Assembly (NCBI RefSeq): GCF_014596565.1
Contig: NZ_NOIN01000009.1
Span: forward strand, 62,001 to 126,000
Origin: Pseudomonas sp. PSB18
Lineage (GTDB): Bacteria > Pseudomonadota > Gammaproteobacteria > Pseudomonadales > Pseudomonadaceae
Reading direction: 5' to 3'
DNA: 64,000 bases
The notes under the pieces were generated by a model. That model had not been told where the DNA came from, did not search any database, and was given only the letters and a program-made list of their open reading frames with translations. Shown here piece after piece: positions 51,750 to 59,731 of the stretch (position 1 is the stretch's first letter; every line of letters begins with the position of its first letter). Position numbers and translations under genes: made by a program.

Positions 51750-52787
51750 ATGCTCAATAACGATCGGCTGTTGGTGCAGATCCTGCTCCTGGTGTTGTTC
51801 GGCGCAAGCCTGTGGGTCATGGCGCCGTTCTGGTCGGCGCTGTTCTGGGGCGCGGTGCTGGCCTTCGCCAGCTGGCCGCTGATGCGTCTGCTGACCCGCT
51901 GGGTCAATGGCCGCGAATCCCTCGCGGCGGCCGTGCTGACCGTGGGTTGGATGCTGTTGGTGGCGGTGCCTCTGGTGTGGTTGGGTTTCAACCTTGCCGA
52001 TCATGTACGCGATGCCACGGCGTTCATCAGGGACGTGCAGGTCGATGGCCTGCCCGATGCCCCGGCCTGGCTGGGCGGCTTGCCGCTGGTGGGTGGGCGG
52101 TTGGTCGCTATCTGGAACAGCGTCGACCAGCAGGGGGCGGCGATGATGGTGTCCATCAAGCCGTATCTGGGGCAGGTCGGCAACTGGCTGCTGGCCCGCA
52201 GCAAGCAGATTGGCGGGGGCATGCTCGAGCTGACCCTGAGCATCGTGTTCGTGTTCTTTTTCTATCGCGACGGTCCGCGCCTGGCGGCGTTTGTCCACGG
52301 CCTGCTCGAGCGCCTGATCGGCGACCGTGCCGGTTATTACATCGAGCTGGTGGCCGGTACGGTGCAACGGGTGGTCAACGGCGTGATCGGTACCGCCGCC
52401 GCCCAGGCCTTGCTCGCTCTGATCGGCTTCCTGATCGCTGGAGTACCGGGTGCGCTGGTGCTGGGCATCGCCACCTTCCTGCTCAGCCTGATTCCCATGG
52501 GGCCGCCGCTGGTGTGGATCCCCGCAACGGCCTGGCTGGTGTGGAAGGGCGAATATGGTATGGCGATATTCCTCGGCATCTGGGGCACGTTCATCATCAG
52601 CGGCGTGGACAACGTGCTCAAACCCTACTTGATCAGCCGTGGTGGAAACCTGCCATTGGTCATTGTGTTGCTAGGGGTGTTCGGTGGCTTGATCGCCTTT
52701 GGTTTCATCGGCCTGTTCATTGGCCCGACGCTGCTGGCGGTGGCGTATAGCCTGCTGACGGATTGGAGCAAGAGCCAGGCGCGGTAA
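51750..52787 (+). CDS. AI-2E family transporter (YdiK-like permease)
   Basis: 345 aa from MLNNDRLLVQILLLVLFGAS. About eight membrane helices in the PF01594 pattern, with LSIVFVFFFYRDGPRL, GAPGALVLGIATFLLSLIPM-like (here VPGALVLGIATFLLSLIPMG) and GVDNVLKPYLISRGGNLPL near the end. The family exports small molecules or Na+/H+; the AI-2 link holds for only some members. Confidence 0.9.
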   Translation: MLNNDRLLVQILLLVLFGASLWVMAPFWSALFWGAVLAFASWPLMRLLTRWVNGRESLAAAVLTVGWMLLVAVPLVWLGFNLADHVRDATAFIRDVQVDGLPDAPAWLGGLPLVGGRLVAIWNSVDQQGAAMMVSIKPYLGQVGNWLLARSKQIGGGMLELTLSIVFVFFFYRDGPRLAAFVHGLLERLIGDRAGYYIELVAGTVQRVVNGVIGTAAAQALLALIGFLIAGVPGALVLGIATFLLSLIPMGPPLVWIPATAWLVWKGEYGMAIFLGIWGTFIISGVDNVLKPYLISRGGNLPLVIVLLGVFGGLIAFGFIGLFIGPTLLAVAYSLLTDWSKSQAR

Positions 52788-52789
52788 GA

Positions 52790-52982
52790 CGAAGGGCAAC
52801 GCACTGTAGGAGCTGCCGAAGGCTGCGATCTTTTGATCTGAATTTTTGCTCAGGCTGACCAGAATACCGTCGTCGCTTTTCTGCTACAGGGCCGTGCTCA
52901 GTTCGTCCTGGTCGACCGAGTCATTGCCGTTACTGTCGAGTTTGCCGAGCCATTCCTTCTGGAACTGTTGGCTGCGGGCACT
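52790..52982 (-). pseudogene. Remnant of an EF-hand protein gene
   Basis: On the minus strand one frame reads QQFQKEWLGKLDSNGNDSVD, QDELSTAL, an in-frame TAG (52886-52884), then QKSDDGILVSLSKNSDQ. The DSNGNDSVDQDE segment is an EF-hand calcium loop whose conserved Gly 6 is Asp. The 5' part of the gene is missing where a REPIN begins (52984), and the 3' end runs into another repeat at 52805. Together they fill the 303-base gap. Confidence 0.6.
52805..52834. repeat. Single GTAGGAGCTGCCGAAGGCTG repeat
   Basis: One copy of a third Pseudomonas REP-like family (TGTAGGAGCTGCCGAAGGCT, then GCGATC), unpaired. Confidence 0.75.
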
Positions 52983-52983
52983 T

Positions 52984-53072
52984 TGTGGGAGCGGGCTTGC
53001 TCGCGAATACGGTGTATCAGCTGATACAAGGCTGCATGACACTCCGCATTCGCGGGCAAGCCCGCTCCCACT
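52984..53072. repeat. REPIN, variant class (GTGGGAGCGGGC)
   Basis: Left arm GTGGGAGCGGGCTTGCTCGC, right arm GCGGGCAAGCCCGCTCCCAC: an inverted pair with bases of both class A and class B. Inserted at the broken end of the EF-hand remnant. Confidence 0.85.
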
Positions 53073-53090
53073 GAGAAAGCAGGGAAGCGC

Positions 53091-54152
53091 TCAGGCGCGC
53101 GGCAGGCGGATGACGGCGGTCAACCCGCCGCCCGGCGTTTCTTCCAGGCTCAATTGCCCGCCCAGGCGCTCCGCGGCTTCCCGGGCGATGGTCATGCCCA
53201 GACCGACGCCGCCGGAGTTGCGGTTGCGTGAACCTTCCAGGCGATAGAACGGTTCGAATACCGCCTCGCGTTTGTCTTCGGCGATACCTGGGCCATGGTC
53301 GATGACCCGGATGAGCACCTGGGAGTCCTGGTCCTCAAGAGTAATCGAAGCATGCCCGGCGTAGCGCAAGGCATTGTCCATGAGGTTGTTGATGCACGAG
53401 CGCAGCGCCATCGGTTGCACCTGCAAGGGCGCGCAGGAACCGCTGGACTGCACGTCGGCGCCCTGGTCCTGGGCATTTTCACTCAGTGACTCCACCAAGG
53501 CCTGCACGTCCATCCATTGCAGCGCTTCGCTGGTACGCTGTTCGTGCAGGTAGGTGAGGGTCGCGTCGAGCATGCCGATCATGTCGTCCAGGTCCTGGCG
53601 CATCTGGCCCTGCAGCTTGACGTCGTCGATCTGTTCCAGGCGCAGCTTCAGCCGTGACAGCGGGGTGCGCAAGTCGTGGGACACCGCCCCGAGCATGCGT
53701 GAGCGTTGCTGAACCTGTTCGCGAATGCGCTTTTGCATCAGGTTGAATGTATGGGCGGCCTGTCGGGCTTCCCGGGGGCCGGTTTCGTCCAGCGGTGGGC
53801 TGTCGAGGTCCTCGCTCAGGCGTTCGGCGGCATCGCTCAGGCGCTGGATCGGCCGGGTCAGGAGTTTCGCGCCATACCAGGCCGCGATGATCAGGCATAT
53901 GAACTGGAACGTCAGCGGCACCACCGGGCCACCGAACCAGGGGCGAGGCCGGGGCTCGGGCAGCGGAGCGTAAGGGGAGGAAGCGAAGGGCGGTGGTCGG
54001 TCACCGTGTCGGGAAAACTCTGGGGGCGGGCCGGGAGGTGGCGGCTGGTCGTAGTGGATGAACCAGGCAAAGGCCAACAGATGGGCCAGGATGATCGCCA
54101 ACAGCAGCACGCCAAACAGGCGGCCGAACAGGGAGTCGAGGCGCAATCGCAT
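53091..54152 (-). CDS. Sensor histidine kinase with Pro-rich periplasmic loop
   Basis: 353 aa. Helices at about 10-32 and 78-97 enclose only about 45 periplasmic residues, dominated by proline (DQPPPPGPPPEF, DRPPPF, PLPEPRPRPWFGG). HAMP follows, then HisKA with His 159 (GAVSHDLRTPLSRLKLRLE), N box NLMDNALRYA, DHGPGI and GGVGLGMTI. Overlaps the response-regulator gene (ATGA). The signal is unknown; such a short loop may sense membrane or a partner rather than a soluble ligand. Confidence 0.92.
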   Translation of the reverse strand: MRLRLDSLFGRLFGVLLLAIILAHLLAFAWFIHYDQPPPPGPPPEFSRHGDRPPPFASSPYAPLPEPRPRPWFGGPVVPLTFQFICLIIAAWYGAKLLTRPIQRLSDAAERLSEDLDSPPLDETGPREARQAAHTFNLMQKRIREQVQQRSRMLGAVSHDLRTPLSRLKLRLEQIDDVKLQGQMRQDLDDMIGMLDATLTYLHEQRTSEALQWMDVQALVESLSENAQDQGADVQSSGSCAPLQVQPMALRSCINNLMDNALRYAGHASITLEDQDSQVLIRVIDHGPGIAEDKREAVFEPFYRLEGSRNRNSGGVGLGMTIAREAAERLGGQLSLEETPGGGLTAVIRLPRA

Positions 54153-54910
54153 CAGCCGATATCCCGCGCGTCGAACAGGTAGCCTTCACCACGCACGGTC
54201 TTGATCAGTTGCGGGGCCTTGGGGTCGTCGCCCAGTTTCTGGCGCAGGCGCGAGACCAGCAGGTCGATGCTGCGGTCGAACGCCTCGATGGAGCGTCCAC
54301 GGGCGGCGTCCAGCAGTTGCTCACGGCTGAGCACTCGACGCGGTCGTTCGATGAAGACCCACAGTAGCCGGAACTCGGCATTGGACAATGGCACGACCAG
54401 CCCGTCAGCGGAGATCAACTGGCGCAGCACACTGTTGAGCCGCCAGTTATCGAAGCGGAGGTTGGCGCGCTGCTCGCTGCGGTCGTCGCGCACCCGGCGC
54501 AGGATCGTCTGGATCCGTGCCACCAGTTCCCTGGGCTCGAATGGCTTGGCCATGTAATCGTCGGCACCCAATTCCAGGCCGATGATACGGTCGGTGGGTT
54601 CGCAGCGGGCGGTGAGCATCAGGATCGGAATATCCGATTCGGCGCGCAACCAGCGACATAACTGCAAGCCGTCTTCGCCCGGCAGCATCAGGTCCAGCAC
54701 GACCACGTCGAAATGCTCGGCCTGCATGGCCTGGCGCATGCCCGCACCATCGGTTACGCCGCTGGCGCGAATGTTGAAACGAGCCAGGTAATCGATCAGC
54801 AGCTCGCGGATCGGCACATCATCATCGACGATCAGCGCGCGAGTGCTCCAGCGCTTGTCATCGTCTGCGGCCAGTTGGCCGCCAGCCTTTGCAACAGGGG
54901 TGTTCTGCAT
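54152..54910 (-). CDS. OmpR-family response regulator
   Basis: 252 aa from ATG 54910 (MQNTPVAKAGG), 12 codons inside the open frame. Receiver with acidic pocket IVDDD, phospho-acceptor Asp 73 (VVLDLMLPGEDG) and switch Lys in DYMAKPFEP; C-terminal winged helix with LSNAEFRLLWVFIERPRRVL and SRLRQKLGDDP. An unusually long (about 22-residue) N-terminal extension precedes the receiver. Cognate partner of the adjacent kinase. Confidence 0.93.
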   Translation of the reverse strand: MQNTPVAKAGGQLAADDDKRWSTRALIVDDDVPIRELLIDYLARFNIRASGVTDGAGMRQAMQAEHFDVVVLDLMLPGEDGLQLCRWLRAESDIPILMLTARCEPTDRIIGLELGADDYMAKPFEPRELVARIQTILRRVRDDRSEQRANLRFDNWRLNSVLRQLISADGLVVPLSNAEFRLLWVFIERPRRVLSREQLLDAARGRSIEAFDRSIDLLVSRLRQKLGDDPKAPQLIKTVRGEGYLFDARDIG

Positions 54911-55148
54911 GGGTGCATCATCTGCCAGGTAAGCTGCCAACCGCAAAGAAGGCGCGAGGTTGTGGCTCCAGCATAGGCTTCGGGCCGCAGGGCGTGAAGG
55001 GCTGGAAGGAGGGGGCTACGGCGGACGATAACTGGCTGGCGTGTTGCCCGGATGTCCTGAATGTATCGACTTGGACACAAAAGGCACTGTTGTCGGGGCG
55101 TAGTGATGATTTACCGATCATCGGGTCCCGCACGGGCGCTGGTTCCGC

Positions 55149-55154
55149 TACAAT
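55149..55154 (+). promoter_or_regulatory. -10-like element of pyrF
   Basis: TACAAT followed by GCGCGCC, 34 bases before the pyrF ATG; the -35 is not evident. Confidence 0.4.
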
Positions 55155-55188
55155 GCGCGCCGATTTCGACTTGCCTGAGAGCCCGCTC

Positions 55189-55887
55189 ATGTCCGCCTGC
55201 CAGACGCCTATCATCGTCGCCCTGGATTTCCCCACCCGTGACGCCGCCCTGAAGCTGGCCGACCAGTTGGACCCCAAGCTCTGCCGGGTCAAAGTCGGCA
55301 AGGAACTGTTCACCAGCTGCGCGTCGGAAATCGTCGGCACCCTTCGTGACAAGGGGTTCGAGGTGTTCCTCGACCTGAAATTCCACGATATCCCCAACAC
55401 CACCGCCATGGCCGTCAAGGCTGCTGCGGAGATGGGCGTATGGATGGTCAATGTGCACTGTTCCGGCGGCCTGCGCATGATGGCGGCTTGCCGTGAAGTG
55501 CTGGATCAACGCAGCGGCCCGAAACCGTTGCTGATCGGCGTGACCGTGCTGACCAGCATGGAACGTGAGGACCTGGCGGGGATCGGCCTGGACATCGAGC
55601 CTCAGGAGCAGGTGTTGCGCCTGGCGGCACTGGCCGAGAAGGCCGGTATGGACGGCCTGGTCTGCTCGGCCCTGGAAGCCAGTGCCTTGAAAACGGCGCA
55701 CCCTTCGCTGCAATTGGTCACCCCGGGTATCCGTCCGGCGGGCAGTGCCCAGGACGATCAACGCCGTATCCTGACCCCGCGTCAGGCACTGGATGCCGGT
55801 TCCGATTATCTGGTGATCGGCCGTCCCATCAGCCAGGCGGCGGATCCGGCCAAGGCCCTGGCGGCGGTCGTGGCCGAACTGGCCTGA
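55189..55887 (+). CDS. pyrF: Orotidine 5'-phosphate decarboxylase
   Basis: 232 aa from MSACQTPIIVALDFPTRDAA. The catalytic Asp-Lys-Asp array is in LDLKFHDIPNT. Final step of UMP synthesis. Single gene between the two-component pair and a REPIN. Confidence 0.97.
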   Translation: MSACQTPIIVALDFPTRDAALKLADQLDPKLCRVKVGKELFTSCASEIVGTLRDKGFEVFLDLKFHDIPNTTAMAVKAAAEMGVWMVNVHCSGGLRMMAACREVLDQRSGPKPLLIGVTVLTSMEREDLAGIGLDIEPQEQVLRLAALAEKAGMDGLVCSALEASALKTAHPSLQLVTPGIRPAGSAQDDQRRILTPRQALDAGSDYLVIGRPISQAADPAKALAAVVAELA

Positions 55888-55905
55888 TCCCGCACCGAAA
55901 ACCAA

Positions 55906-55996
55906 TGTGGGAGCGAGCCTGCTCGCGATGAGGCCGTGTCAGTCGACATCTCTGTCAACTGACAGACCGCTATCGCGAGCAGGCTCGCTCCCACAG
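55906..55996. repeat. REPIN, class A
   Basis: Inverted class A pair between pyrF and the convergent reductase gene; the spacer itself carries TGTCAGT/ACTGACA, extending the hairpin. Confidence 0.92.
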
Positions 55997-56015
55997 GTTT
56001 TTGGATCGTGACCGG

Positions 56016-57020
56016 TCAGACCTTGAGGACGAGTTTTCCGAAGTTCTCCCCGCTGAACAATTTGGTCAGCGTCTCGGGAAATGTTTCCAGCCCTTCAACG
56101 ATGTCTTCCTTGCTCTTGAGCTGCCCCTTGGCCATCCAGCCGGCCATTTCCTGGCCGGCGGCGGCGAACTGGGCGGCGTAGTCCATGACCACGAAGCCTT
56201 CCATGCGCGCTCGGTTCACCAGCAGAGACAGGTAGTTGGCGGGGCCTTTCACCGCTTCCTTGTTGTTGTACTGGCTGATGGCGCCACAAATCACCACGCG
56301 GGCCTTGAGGTTCAGGCGGCTGAGCACGGCATCCAGGATGTCGCCGCCAACGTTGTCGAAATACACATCGACGCCTTTGGGGCATTCGCGTTTGAGGCCG
56401 GCCTGGACGTCTTCGCTCTTGTAATCGATGGCACCGTCGAAGCCCAGCTCATCGATCAGGAACTTGCATTTGTCGGCGCCACCGGCGATGCCCACCACGC
56501 GACAGCCTTTGATCTTGGCAATCTGCCCGGCGATGCTGCCCACCGCACCGGCGGCACCCGACAGCACCACGGTCTCACCAGCCTTGGGGGCGCCGACGTC
56601 CAGCAGCGCAAAGTAAGCGGTCATGCCCGTCATGCCCAAGGCGGACAAGTAACGGGGCAACGGCGCCAGTTTCGGATCGACCTTGTAGAAACCTCTTGGC
56701 TCGCCAACGAAATAATCCTGCACGCCCAGTGCGCCATTGACGTAGTCCCCGATCGCAAAGCCTGGGTTGTTCGAGGCAATCACCTGGCCCACGCCCAACG
56801 CACGCATCACTTCACCGATGCCCACCGGCGGGATATAGGACTTGCCCTCGTTCATCCAGCCACGCATGGCCGGGTCCAGGGACAGGTATTCGTTTTTCAC
56901 CAGGATCTGACCGGCCGCCGGTTCGCCGACCGGTACTTGCTGATAAGTGAAGGTCTCGCGGGTCGCGGCGCCCACCGGGCGTTTGGCGAGCAGGAACTGG
57001 CGATTGGTCTGGGCAGTCAT
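56016..57020 (-). CDS. NADP-dependent oxidoreductase, CurA-type MDR family
   Basis: 334 aa from ATG 57020. Zinc-independent medium-chain reductase: N-terminal RQFLLAKRPVGAATRETF, YLSLDPAMRGWM, cofactor loop VLSGAAGAVGSIAGQIAKIK. Members reduce enones and prostaglandin-like or curcumin-like double bonds with NADPH. Physiological substrate unknown. Confidence 0.9.
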   Translation of the reverse strand: MTAQTNRQFLLAKRPVGAATRETFTYQQVPVGEPAAGQILVKNEYLSLDPAMRGWMNEGKSYIPPVGIGEVMRALGVGQVIASNNPGFAIGDYVNGALGVQDYFVGEPRGFYKVDPKLAPLPRYLSALGMTGMTAYFALLDVGAPKAGETVVLSGAAGAVGSIAGQIAKIKGCRVVGIAGGADKCKFLIDELGFDGAIDYKSEDVQAGLKRECPKGVDVYFDNVGGDILDAVLSRLNLKARVVICGAISQYNNKEAVKGPANYLSLLVNRARMEGFVVMDYAAQFAAAGQEMAGWMAKGQLKSKEDIVEGLETFPETLTKLFSGENFGKLVLKV

Positions 57021-57245
57021 GGTGGGTACTCGAGATGAAATGAAGCTTTGTTGATAGCCCTTCGAAGCGCTTGCCGCAAGGTTTGCCGGGGTAGCGAATG
57101 CAGGCCGATACAACCCGGTGATAATGCCGCCGGGGCTGTTATCACTGGTGTCCATGCATGCCCAACCGGCATCTGGATAGTGCTGCTGCGCGGTGCTTGG
57201 CTGTGGCTACACTGGCGCCACCCTGCATCCTTCAAGGAATTGACC

Positions 57246-58007
57246 ATGAGCATGACGTTTTCCGGACAAGTCGCCGTAGTTACCGGTGCCGCCGCGGGTA
57301 TCGGTCGCGCCACCGCCCGCGCGTTCGCCACAGAAGGCCTGAAAGTCGTGGTGGCCGACCTGGATGTGGCGGGTGGCGAGGGCACGGTGCAGTTGATTCG
57401 CGAAGCAGGCGGCGAGGCGGTATTCGTGCGCTGCGACGTGACATTGGAAAGCGACGTGCAGAACCTGATGAACGAAGTGATCAGCACCTACGGTCGTCTC
57501 GATTACGCCTTCAACAACGCCGGGATCGAGATCGAGAAGGGCAAGTTGGCCGATGGTAGCCTCGATGAGTTCGACGCGATCATGGGTGTCAATGTGAAGG
57601 GCGTCTGGCTGTGCATGAAATACCAATTACCGCTGCTGCTGGCCCAGGGCGGCGGTGCCATCGTCAATACCGCCTCGGTAGCCGGCCTGGGCGCCGCGCC
57701 GAAAATGAGCATCTACGCGGCCTCCAAGCATGCCGTGATCGGCCTGACCAAATCGGCCGCCATCGAATACGCCAAGAAGAAGATCCGCGTCAACGCGGTC
57801 TGCCCGGCCGTGATCGACACCGACATGTTCCGCCGTGCCTATGAGGCTGACCCGAAGAAGGGCGAGTTCGCCAACGCCATGCACCCGGTAGGACGTATCG
57901 GCAAGGTCGAGGAAATCGCCAGCGCCGTGCTGTACTTGTGCAGCGATGGCGCAGCCTTCACCACTGGCCATTCGCTGGCGGTCGATGGTGGTGTCACGGC
58001 CTTCTGA
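57246..58007 (+). CDS. Short-chain dehydrogenase/reductase
   Basis: 253-aa classical SDR: VVTGAAAGIGRATARAF for the cofactor, NNAGIE, catalytic YAASKHAVIGLTK. AAGGAA Shine-Dalgarno before ATG 57246. Substrate unknown; divergent from the CurA-type reductase with a 225-base gap, so the two may be co-regulated. Ends at a clear terminator. Confidence 0.9.
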   Translation: MSMTFSGQVAVVTGAAAGIGRATARAFATEGLKVVVADLDVAGGEGTVQLIREAGGEAVFVRCDVTLESDVQNLMNEVISTYGRLDYAFNNAGIEIEKGKLADGSLDEFDAIMGVNVKGVWLCMKYQLPLLLAQGGGAIVNTASVAGLGAAPKMSIYAASKHAVIGLTKSAAIEYAKKKIRVNAVCPAVIDTDMFRRAYEADPKKGEFANAMHPVGRIGKVEEIASAVLYLCSDGAAFTTGHSLAVDGGVTAF

Positions 58008-58024
58008 GGGCGGTGGGTTGTAGG

Positions 58025-58053
58025 AAAAAGCCCGCGCTTGCTGCGGGCTTTTT
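58025..58053 (+). terminator. Terminator of the SDR gene
   Basis: AAAAAGCCCGC-GCTTGCT-GCGGGCTTTTT, 11-bp stem. Confidence 0.92.
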
Positions 58054-58224
58054 CTTGGGTGGCTGGAAATTCCCTGGATCGGCCCCGTCAATGTGTTTCA
58101 AGGCGTGAGAATCGGCCTTTTTGGCGACGTTGTCGTACATCGTCCGGCGGCACCCTGTGCTTAACTGCCATCGGGAACCGACTGTTTCTGGAAATAAAAC
58201 AATCGCTTAGGAGCTTGGTTACTC

Positions 58225-59622
58225 ATGGAGTTGAGAATCGACCGGCAGGCCCTGGTGCCTGTCGTGCAGCAAATTGTCGACGCGCTGGCCGGCTGGATTC
58301 GACAGGCTGGGGTGCAACCGGGGACTCGTCTGCCCTCCATCCGCCAATTGGCGAGGGAAAATCTGCTCAGCCAGTCCAGCGTCAATGAAGCGTGTGAACG
58401 CCTGGTTGCCCAAGGGATATTGGCCTCGCGCCATGGCTCGGGGTTTTTCGTCGCATCGCCTTCTTCGATCAGGCCTGGATCCTACGGCAAGGGCGTGCTG
58501 GATGAGGTGCAGTGTCCCCGGGCCGATTCAGCCGACAATGTGCAGTGGGAACTGAGGTTGGGCAGTGGCGGATTGCCCGAACGTTGGCGTGAAAGCGATG
58601 ACCTGGCCTACGCGATCCGCCAGGTCTCCCGCACCGACATGGCGGGGCTGTTCAACTACAGTACGCCGCTGGGGTTGCCCGCCTTGCGTGAACAACTGTC
58701 CAGGCGGCTGAAGCAGCTCAATATCAACGTGGATGAAAACCTCATCCTGACGACGACGGGGGCGACCCATGGCCTGGACCTGATCGTGCGGACACTGCTG
58801 CGGCCGGGGTGTTGCGTGGTGGTGGAAAGTCCCGGCTATTCGAATCTGTTCGAGCTGCTCAGGCTCCATGGGATCGACATGATCGAGTTGCCCAGGACAC
58901 CCCGGGGCCCGGATGTCGATGCGTTGCAAGCGTTGTTGGCGACTCATCGGCCCAGCGCCTTGTTCATCAACAGCGCGTGTCACAACCCGACCGGCAGTTG
59001 CCTGGCGCCGGCCGTGGCCCAGCGGTTACTGCAACTGACCCGAAAGCACGCCGTGCTGGTCATCGAAGACGACGTCTATGCCGACTTCCAGAGCACGACG
59101 CGGACCCGCTTGGCCGCGTTGGATGCCGACGTTCTTTACGTGGGCAGCTTCTCGAAAACCCTGACCAGCTCCTTGAGAGTCGGGTTCGTGGTGGCCGGGG
59201 CTGCAATCATCGAGCGTCTGAGCAAGGTCAAGGAGGTCACCAGCATGGGCGGGTCGCGGTTCTGCGAAACGGTTGTCGCCAGCCTGTTGGCCAACGGCGC
59301 CTATCGCAAGCTGGTCCAGCGCCAGCGGCAACGCCTGGCTACCGATATGGCGGCGGTGCTCCAGGTACTGGAAGACGCCGATTGGACCGTCTTCGGCAAG
59401 CCGGCCGGCGGGCTGTTTATCTGGGCGCGTCCGCCCATGTGCGACTACGCTGGATTACAGCGCCTGGCCAGGCGGTTCGGCGTGCTGCTGTCTTCGCGTA
59501 CCGCGTTCAGCCCTTCGGGGGTCGACAGTGACTGGCTACGGATCAACGTGGCCTATGCCCGGGACTCCAGGGCGTTGGCGTTCTTCCGAGCCACGGGTCC
59601 GGATCGACCTCAAGCGTTCTGA
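58225..59622 (+). CDS. MocR-type regulator (GntR HTH fused to aminotransferase fold)
   Basis: 465 aa. N-terminal GntR winged helix (RLPSIRQLARENLLSQSSVN, then GSGFFVA) joined by a linker to a fold-type-I aminotransferase domain with NSACHNPTGSCLAP, VIEDDVYADF and PLP-binding Lys 311 (VGSFSKTLTSSLRVGFVVAG). MocR proteins bind PLP as a sensor and regulate vitamin B6, GABA or taurine genes; no such target is adjacent. AGGAG Shine-Dalgarno. Confidence 0.92.
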   Translation: MELRIDRQALVPVVQQIVDALAGWIRQAGVQPGTRLPSIRQLARENLLSQSSVNEACERLVAQGILASRHGSGFFVASPSSIRPGSYGKGVLDEVQCPRADSADNVQWELRLGSGGLPERWRESDDLAYAIRQVSRTDMAGLFNYSTPLGLPALREQLSRRLKQLNINVDENLILTTTGATHGLDLIVRTLLRPGCCVVVESPGYSNLFELLRLHGIDMIELPRTPRGPDVDALQALLATHRPSALFINSACHNPTGSCLAPAVAQRLLQLTRKHAVLVIEDDVYADFQSTTRTRLAALDADVLYVGSFSKTLTSSLRVGFVVAGAAIIERLSKVKEVTSMGGSRFCETVVASLLANGAYRKLVQRQRQRLATDMAAVLQVLEDADWTVFGKPAGGLFIWARPPMCDYAGLQRLARRFGVLLSSRTAFSPSGVDSDWLRINVAYARDSRALAFFRATGPDRPQAF

Positions 59623-59731
59623 AAACGACGAAGCCGTAGCTTTTTGCCATTATTCCGACGTCAGCATCTTGTGCGATGGGGCGTCTCGTTGCGAATCTGC
59701 GATTACACACACTGGCAGAGGACTGAGCGCA

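Noticed and set aside
1847..55996. Repeated palindromes considered as a CRISPR array
   Set aside because: They are dispersed between genes as inverted pairs, not regularly spaced direct repeats, and no cas genes are present.
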